The notes under the pieces were generated by a model. The model saw nothing but the letters and a program-made list of their open reading frames with translations. It ran no database searches and was not told where the DNA came from. From NCBI RefSeq assembly GCF_003020115.1, contig NZ_PYFX01000011.1, positions 124,001 to 188,000 on the forward strand: a stretch of DNA of 64,000 bases, written 5' to 3'. Shown here one piece after another: positions 59,562 through 64,000 of this stretch. Positions within the stretch are counted from its first letter, which is position 1; every line of letters begins with the position of its first letter. The stretch comes from Bradyrhizobium sp. MOS002. GTDB taxonomy: Bacteria > Pseudomonadota > Alphaproteobacteria > Rhizobiales > Xanthobacteraceae. The translations under genes were made by a program, and so were the position numbers.

Positions 59562-60635
59562 CTAAACGTTCGATCCCTGGATCGCCTCGATTACGGCATC
59601 CGTCACGTCCTTCGTCGTCGCCTTGCCGCCGACATCGGGCGTCAGCACACCGGCTGCACATACTTTCTCCACCGCCGCCATCAACCGCACCGCCGCGTCC
59701 TTCTCGCCCAGATGCTCCAGCATCTGAGCGCCGGTCCAGAACGTCGCCACCGGGTTGGCGATGCCCTTGCCGGTGATGTCGAAGGCCGAGCCGTGGATCG
59801 GCTCGAACATCGAGGGGAAGCGGCGCTGCGGATCGATATTGGCGGTCGGCGCGACGCCGAGGCTGCCCGCCAGCGCGCCGGCGAGGTCGGAAAGAATGTC
59901 GGCGTGCAAATTGGTCGCGACAATGGTGTCGAGGCTCTTCGGATGCAGCGTCATGCGCACCGTCATGGCGTCAACCAGCATCTTGTCCCAGGTCACATCA
60001 GGGAATTCGGCCGCGACCTCCGCGGCGATCTCGTCCCACATCACCATGCCATGGCGTTGCGCGTTCGACTTGGTCACCACGGTCAGGAACTTGCGCGGGC
60101 GCGAGCGCGCTAGCTCGAACGCATAGCGCATGATCCGCGTCACGCCGACGCGGGTGAACACCGCGACCTCGGTCCCGACCTCTTCCGGAAGACCCCTGTG
60201 GGCGCGGCCGCCCATGCCGGCATATTCGCCCTCCGAATTCTCGCGCACGATCACCCAGTCGAGGTCGCCGACGCCGACATTGCGCAGCGGCGAGGCGACG
60301 CCCGGCAAGATCTTGGTCGGCCGTACATTGGCGTATTGGTCGAAGCCCTGGCAGATCGGCAGGCGCAGGCCCCACAGGGTGATGTGATCGGGCACGTCGG
60401 GCGCACCGACCGCGCCGAAATAGATCGCGTCGAACTTCTTGAGCTCCGCGAGGCCGTCGGCCGGCATCATCACGCCGTGCTTCTTGTAATAATCCGAACC
60501 CCAGTCGAATGTCTTGATGTTGAAGGCGAGGTCGCCGCTGCGCTTGGCCAGCGCCTCCAGCACCCGAACGCCGGCGGAGATGACCTCGGGGCCGATGCCG
60601 TCGGCGGGGATCGCTGCAATCGAATGGGTGCGCAT
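59562..60635 (-). CDS. Tartrate dehydrogenase/decarboxylase or D-malate dehydrogenase
   Basis: A 357-residue NAD- and metal-dependent dehydrogenase of the isocitrate/isopropylmalate family. The order HSIAAIPADGIGPEVISAGV, GAVGAPDVPDHITLWGLRL, VRENSEGEYAGMGGR, the catalytic VTKSNAQRHGMVMW with Lys, DAMTVRMTLHPKSLDTIVATN, LHADILSDL and FEPIHGSAFDITGKG is that of TtuC/DmlA. The GLRLPICQGFDQYANVRP segment separates it from LeuB. It should decarboxylate tartrate to glycerate, or D-malate to pyruvate. It is divergent from a LysR gene, its probable regulator. Confidence 0.93.
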   Translation of the reverse strand: MRTHSIAAIPADGIGPEVISAGVRVLEALAKRSGDLAFNIKTFDWGSDYYKKHGVMMPADGLAELKKFDAIYFGAVGAPDVPDHITLWGLRLPICQGFDQYANVRPTKILPGVASPLRNVGVGDLDWVIVRENSEGEYAGMGGRAHRGLPEEVGTEVAVFTRVGVTRIMRYAFELARSRPRKFLTVVTKSNAQRHGMVMWDEIAAEVAAEFPDVTWDKMLVDAMTVRMTLHPKSLDTIVATNLHADILSDLAGALAGSLGVAPTANIDPQRRFPSMFEPIHGSAFDITGKGIANPVATFWTGAQMLEHLGEKDAAVRLMAAVEKVCAAGVLTPDVGGKATTKDVTDAVIEAIQGSNV

Positions 60636-60721
60636 GGGGATGCTCCGTTGAGATGTCAGTGGGATTGCGGGACGCTAGCGAGCTTAGGCGGGAGCGGCTG
60701 GGGGACTCAATCGGCACTGGT

Positions 60722-60742
60722 TTATACAAAAAAATGATATAA
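60722..60742. promoter_or_regulatory. LysR-type regulator binding box
   Basis: TTATA (60722-60726) and TATAA (60738-60742) form an inverted repeat with an 11-base spacer, fitting the T-N11-A rule for LysR-type regulators. It is in the divergent gap between the dehydrogenase (start at 60635) and the lysR gene (start at 60771), so it could control both. Confidence 0.65.
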
Positions 60743-60770
60743 TCCCGTCACAGGATCAGAGGACCGGTGA

Positions 60771-61688
60771 ATGGAATTGCATCAGTTGCGATGCTTCGTG
60801 GCGGCGGCCGAGCAGTTGCATTTCGGCCGCGCGGCGCAGCATCTCCAGATGCTGCCCTCCGCACTCGGTCGCCAGATCAAGCTGCTGGAGGAGGATCTGG
60901 ACACGCGGCTGTTCGCGCGGACGACGCGTGCGGTATCGCTGACGGAGGATGGCGCGACGCTGCTGCGCGATGCCCGCGCCATCCTCGCCCGAGTCGAGGC
61001 GGTCGAGAGCAATCTGCGCAATCGCTCGCGCCCGGGAGCTGCTCGAAAACTCCGGGTCGGCGCCATCGACAGTGCCGCGGCGGGACTCTTGCCGGCGTTG
61101 CTGCGCGATTTCCGCGCAAAGCATCCGGAGGTCGCGGTGCAGCTTCTCGAGGACAAGACCGTCCGGCTGCTGCCAAAGATCCTCACCGGCGCGCTCGATC
61201 TCGCCTTCGTGCGTCCGCCGGCTCAGCGCGACAAGCGGCTCGAATTCCGCGACCTGCTGCAGGAGACAGCCATCGTGGCGTTCCCGCGGCGCCACGCGCT
61301 GGCCCAACGCAAGTCGATCACGCTGGCGGACATCGCCGACGAAGCGATGCTGGTGCCGGACCGCCGCTCGCGGCCGCACAGCCACGACCTCACCATGAAA
61401 ATGTTCGAGCAGGCGGGCCTCACGCCGCGCATCGTGCAGGTCGCCGACGAGAAGCAGACCATCATCAATCTCGTCGCAACCAGGCTCGGGGTCGCGATCG
61501 TGCCGCGCTGGACCACGCGGATGGCGGTATCAGGCGTGCGCTTCGTGCCGCTGCGGCCAAAGCAGATCGGACCCGTCGGCCGGCTGCCGCTCGCTGCCGC
61601 ATGGCTGCGCGGCTCGCGCGACCCGGCCCGCGACGCGATGCTGTCCGTGCTCGAGACGCGTCTTCGCAGCTATGCGCGGGACGCCTGA
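60771..61688 (+). CDS. LysR-family transcriptional regulator
   Basis: A 305-residue regulator with the N-terminal helix-turn-helix (LRCFVAAAEQLHFGRAAQHL, then SALGRQIKLLEEDLDTRLF) and a periplasmic-binding-like effector domain from residue 90 (LRVGAIDSAAAGLLPALL). It probably controls the divergent tartrate/D-malate dehydrogenase and itself, through the box at 60722-60742. Its effector should be an organic acid if the target assignment is right. The next gene lies 37 bases downstream and might be read through from this one. Confidence 0.95.
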   Translation: MELHQLRCFVAAAEQLHFGRAAQHLQMLPSALGRQIKLLEEDLDTRLFARTTRAVSLTEDGATLLRDARAILARVEAVESNLRNRSRPGAARKLRVGAIDSAAAGLLPALLRDFRAKHPEVAVQLLEDKTVRLLPKILTGALDLAFVRPPAQRDKRLEFRDLLQETAIVAFPRRHALAQRKSITLADIADEAMLVPDRRSRPHSHDLTMKMFEQAGLTPRIVQVADEKQTIINLVATRLGVAIVPRWTTRMAVSGVRFVPLRPKQIGPVGRLPLAAAWLRGSRDPARDAMLSVLETRLRSYARDA

Positions 61689-61725
61689 GGCGCTATGACA
61701 TCGACTTGGCGAGAGGGGTGATGCG

Positions 61726-62550
61726 ATGACTGAACGGAGAGCTTCGAACCAATTGCGGGTTGCCATCGCGGGGCTCGGCTCGATCGGCACCAAGATCGCG
61801 ACCGCGCTCGATCAGGGCATCGAGGGATTGACGCTCTCTGCCGTGGCGGTGCGCGATCCCGCAAAGCATCAGAAATTGCTCGGCAGCCTGCGCCGTCCGC
61901 CATCCGTACTGCCGCTCGACCAGCTCGGCGACGCCGCCGACATCGTGGTCGAATGCGCGCCGAGCAGCCAACTCCGTGCGATCGTCGAGCCGACGGTGAA
62001 ACGCGGCAAGGCCGCGGTCGTCGTCAGCGTCGGCGGGCTGCTCGACAATTTCGATCTGGTCGATCTCGCCCGCGCCAATGGCGGTCGCATCCTCGTGCCG
62101 ACCGGCGCGCTGATCGGGCTCGACGCCGTCAACGCCGCCGCGATCGGCACCATTCATTCGGTGAAGATGGTCACACGCAAGCCGATCGACGGCTTGAAGG
62201 GCGCGCCGTTCATCGTCCAGAACAGCATCGACATCGACAATCTGCGCGAGCCGCTCAAGCTGTTCGAAGGCACGGCGCGCGAGGCCGCAAAAGGCTTTCC
62301 GGCCAATCTCAACGTCGCAGTCGCGCTCTCGCTCGCGGGTGTCGGGCCGGATCGCACCCAGGTGCAGATCTGGGCCGACCCGACCGTGACGCGCAATGTT
62401 CATCGCATCGAGGTCGAGGCGGATTCCGCGCGCTTCTCGATGGGAATCGAGAACATCCCGTCCGAAAATCCCAAGACCGGGTTGATCACGGCGCTGTCCG
62501 TGATCGCGCTGCTCCGCAGGCAGCGCGCCACGCTCAGCGTTGGAACTTAA
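61726..62550 (+). CDS. L-aspartate dehydrogenase (NadX-like)
   Basis: A 274-residue NAD(P)-dependent enzyme expected to convert L-aspartate to iminoaspartate or oxaloacetate. The Rossmann loop VAIAGLGSIGTKIA starts the protein, VECAPSSQLR and VVVSVGGLLDN follow, then the DUF108 domain with VPTGALIGLDAVNAAAIG and the conserved FPANLNVAVALSLAGVG. NadX can take part in NAD synthesis, but no nadA or nadC lies nearby, and the LysR/tartrate neighbourhood suggests a dicarboxylic-acid or amino-acid catabolic role instead. Confidence 0.88.
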   Translation: MTERRASNQLRVAIAGLGSIGTKIATALDQGIEGLTLSAVAVRDPAKHQKLLGSLRRPPSVLPLDQLGDAADIVVECAPSSQLRAIVEPTVKRGKAAVVVSVGGLLDNFDLVDLARANGGRILVPTGALIGLDAVNAAAIGTIHSVKMVTRKPIDGLKGAPFIVQNSIDIDNLREPLKLFEGTAREAAKGFPANLNVAVALSLAGVGPDRTQVQIWADPTVTRNVHRIEVEADSARFSMGIENIPSENPKTGLITALSVIALLRRQRATLSVGT

Positions 62551-62554
62551 ACCG

Positions 62555-63859
62555 TCAAGCCCCCGTCACGCGCCAGATCACGTTGCCGACGTCATCGGCC
62601 ATCAGCAGCGATTTCTTGTCGGGACCGATCACGACGCCGACCGGGCGGCCGTAGGATTCCTTCTCATCCGGCGCCAGGAAGCCCGACAGGATGTCGCGAC
62701 CTGGGCCTGAAGGTTTGCCGTTCTCGAACGGGATGAACACCAGTTTATAGCCGGACAGCGTGCTGCGATTCCACGAGCCGTGTTGGCCGATCACCATGCC
62801 GTCGGGGAAGCCCGGCAGCGTGCCCGCCGGCATCCAGCACAGGCCGAGCGAGGCCGTATGGCCGCCGAGCGCGTAGTCCGGCGTGAGCGCCTTGGCGACC
62901 ATCGCCGGATCCTGCGGCACGCGATCGTCCACGGTCTTGCCCCAGTAGCAATAGGGCCAGCCGTAGAAGCCGCCGTCGCGCACCGAGGTCAGATAGTCCG
63001 GCGGCGTTTCGTCGCCGAGGCCGTCGCGCTCGTTGACGACGGTCCAGAGCACACCGGTCGTTGGCTCCCAGGCGAGACCAACCGGGTTGCGCAGGCCGGC
63101 GCCGAAGATGCGGTGCGTGCCGGCGACGAGGTCGAGCTCGTAAACCGCGGCGCGGCCTTCCTCGACCTCCATGCCCATCTCGGCGATGTTGCTGAGCGAG
63201 CCGACGCCGGCATAGAGTTTCTTGCCGTCGGGGCTTGCGAGCAGGCTGCGGGTCCAGTGGCCGCTTGGCTTGAAATGGGTGAGGCGCTTGCCCGGCGCGG
63301 TGATGCGATCGGCATTCGCCACGTACGGGAAGGCCATCACGCCGTCGGTGTTGCCGACATAGAAGGTGTCGCCGACCAGCGCCATGCCGAACGGCTGGCT
63401 GAGATTTTCCATGAACGCGCCGCGATACTCCGCGATGCCGTCGCCATCTTTGTCGCGCAAAAGCGTGATGCGGTTAGCGCTGACGCCGAGCGCGGCGGCG
63501 CGCCGCATCGTCGCCTGCATCGCGTAATGAAACACGGACCGCGGCGCCCCCGCGATTTGCGTCGCCTCCGCTATCAGCACGTCGCCATTGGGCAGCACCT
63601 CGATCCAGCGCGGATGGTCGAGGCCGGTCGCGAACGCATTGACCTTGAGCCCGGGTGCGACCGTCGGCTTCTGTCCTTCGCTCCAGCCCCGCGCCGTCGG
63701 CATCTTCAGCGTCGGGATGGCGCCTTGCGGCTTTGCTTCGGGAATGGCGGGCGACTGGCCCCAGGCCGGCGCAGGCACGGTGCCCGACAGCTTCCGCCAT
63801 TGCAGCGCGATGCCACCGAGAAGCGCAACGAACTGCGCAAAGATGCTGGAAAAAGTCAT
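62555..63859 (-). CDS. Sorbosone/PQQ-type sugar dehydrogenase-like beta-propeller protein
   Basis: A 434-residue protein with a hydrophobic N-terminus (about residues 3-20) acting as signal or anchor. The beta-propeller core is of the soluble glucose/sorbosone dehydrogenase family: FATGLDHPRWIEVLPNGDVLIAEA, LLRDKDGDGIAEYRGAF, FGAGLRNPVGLAWEPTTG, VVNERDGLGDETPPDYL, GWPYCYWG and GQHGSWNRSTLSGYKLVFIPF. Such proteins often bind PQQ and oxidise sugars or related alcohols in the periplasm, but many family members have unproven activity. It runs tail-to-tail with the aspartate dehydrogenase gene. Confidence 0.88.
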   Translation of the reverse strand: MTFSSIFAQFVALLGGIALQWRKLSGTVPAPAWGQSPAIPEAKPQGAIPTLKMPTARGWSEGQKPTVAPGLKVNAFATGLDHPRWIEVLPNGDVLIAEATQIAGAPRSVFHYAMQATMRRAAALGVSANRITLLRDKDGDGIAEYRGAFMENLSQPFGMALVGDTFYVGNTDGVMAFPYVANADRITAPGKRLTHFKPSGHWTRSLLASPDGKKLYAGVGSLSNIAEMGMEVEEGRAAVYELDLVAGTHRIFGAGLRNPVGLAWEPTTGVLWTVVNERDGLGDETPPDYLTSVRDGGFYGWPYCYWGKTVDDRVPQDPAMVAKALTPDYALGGHTASLGLCWMPAGTLPGFPDGMVIGQHGSWNRSTLSGYKLVFIPFENGKPSGPGRDILSGFLAPDEKESYGRPVGVVIGPDKKSLLMADDVGNVIWRVTGA

Positions 63860-64000
63860 GAGAGGCCCCTGTTTGCGCGCGCATCCAACGGGCTGACGGG
63901 GCCGACGTCAACCTGTGTGGAGCGCCGCGGGGCTCTATTCCCGTGGAATGGCAGCCGCTCGAATTTGCATGGGACGAAGGCCGGCAGGCTATGCCTGAGA
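63860..64000. other. Window end, no gene recognised
   Basis: The 141 bases upstream of the dehydrogenase contain its presumed promoter region. No open frame of interest continues to the edge, and no repeat or RNA was recognised. Confidence 0.4.

Overview
The window is GC-rich alphaproteobacterial chromosome and most likely comes from Bradyrhizobium or a close relative in the Nitrobacteraceae. This rests on the division/cell-wall gene order running on into lpxC-bamD-recN-ligA, a ROSE-type RNA thermometer in front of an hsp20 gene, a free-standing Flp pilin gene, and several families of imperfect palindromic repeats in the gaps between genes. I saw no rRNA, tRNA, CRISPR array, prophage or insertion sequence.

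Region 1 (1-2484): the end of a YCII/DGPF-domain gene and an ECF42-type sigma factor with a C-terminal extension, then an opposing AmpD-type amidase. Region 2 (2929-28841): the complete dcw cluster on the plus strand, rsmH-ftsL-ftsI-murE-murF-mraY-murD-ftsW-murG-murC-murB-ddl-ftsQ-ftsA-ftsZ, then lpxC, bamD, recN and ligA. It covers UDP-MurNAc-pentapeptide and lipid II synthesis, septal peptidoglycan synthesis and the Z ring, followed by lipid A commitment and outer-membrane assembly. Many junctions are ATGA overlaps. A palindromic repeat sits between ftsW and murG, and a strong terminator follows ftsZ.

Region 3 (28999-39562): housekeeping and accessory genes: a Bcr/CflA-type MFS exporter, aminopeptidase P, a 59-residue basic protein, prmA, a Flp pilin with a likely TTG start, a PYROXD2-like flavoprotein, a membrane-spermidine synthase fusion and a secreted glycerophosphodiesterase. 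A cluster of DnaA-box-like words lies between the pilin and the flavoprotein.

Region 4 (39774-49805) is the most unusual part. An acyl desaturase, an MBOAT acyltransferase and an SGNH-like partner face, tail to tail, a stand-alone acyl carrier protein and a fatty-acyl-AMP ligase. Together they look like a self-contained route that activates, carries, possibly desaturates and then transfers a fatty acid to an extracytoplasmic acceptor. Next to it are a secreted TPR-CHAT protease-like protein (1062 residues) and a secreted M28-like protein that seems to have lost most metal ligands.

Region 5 (49808-59325): envelope and stress genes: a YkuD L,D-transpeptidase with a Tyr/Gln tail, a glycine-zipper protein, an ABC-2 exporter pair, two paralogous secreted alpha/beta-hydrolase-like proteins (one with LysM), a zinc-ribbon metallopeptidase, a divergent hydrolase/CGNR pair, two small conserved proteins, and hsp20 behind its ROSE element.

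Region 6 (59562-63859): a tartrate/D-malate dehydrogenase divergent from a LysR regulator with a TTATA-N11-TATAA box between them, then an L-aspartate dehydrogenase and an opposing sorbosone/glucose dehydrogenase-type beta-propeller. Homology calls come from reading motifs by eye; no database search was run.
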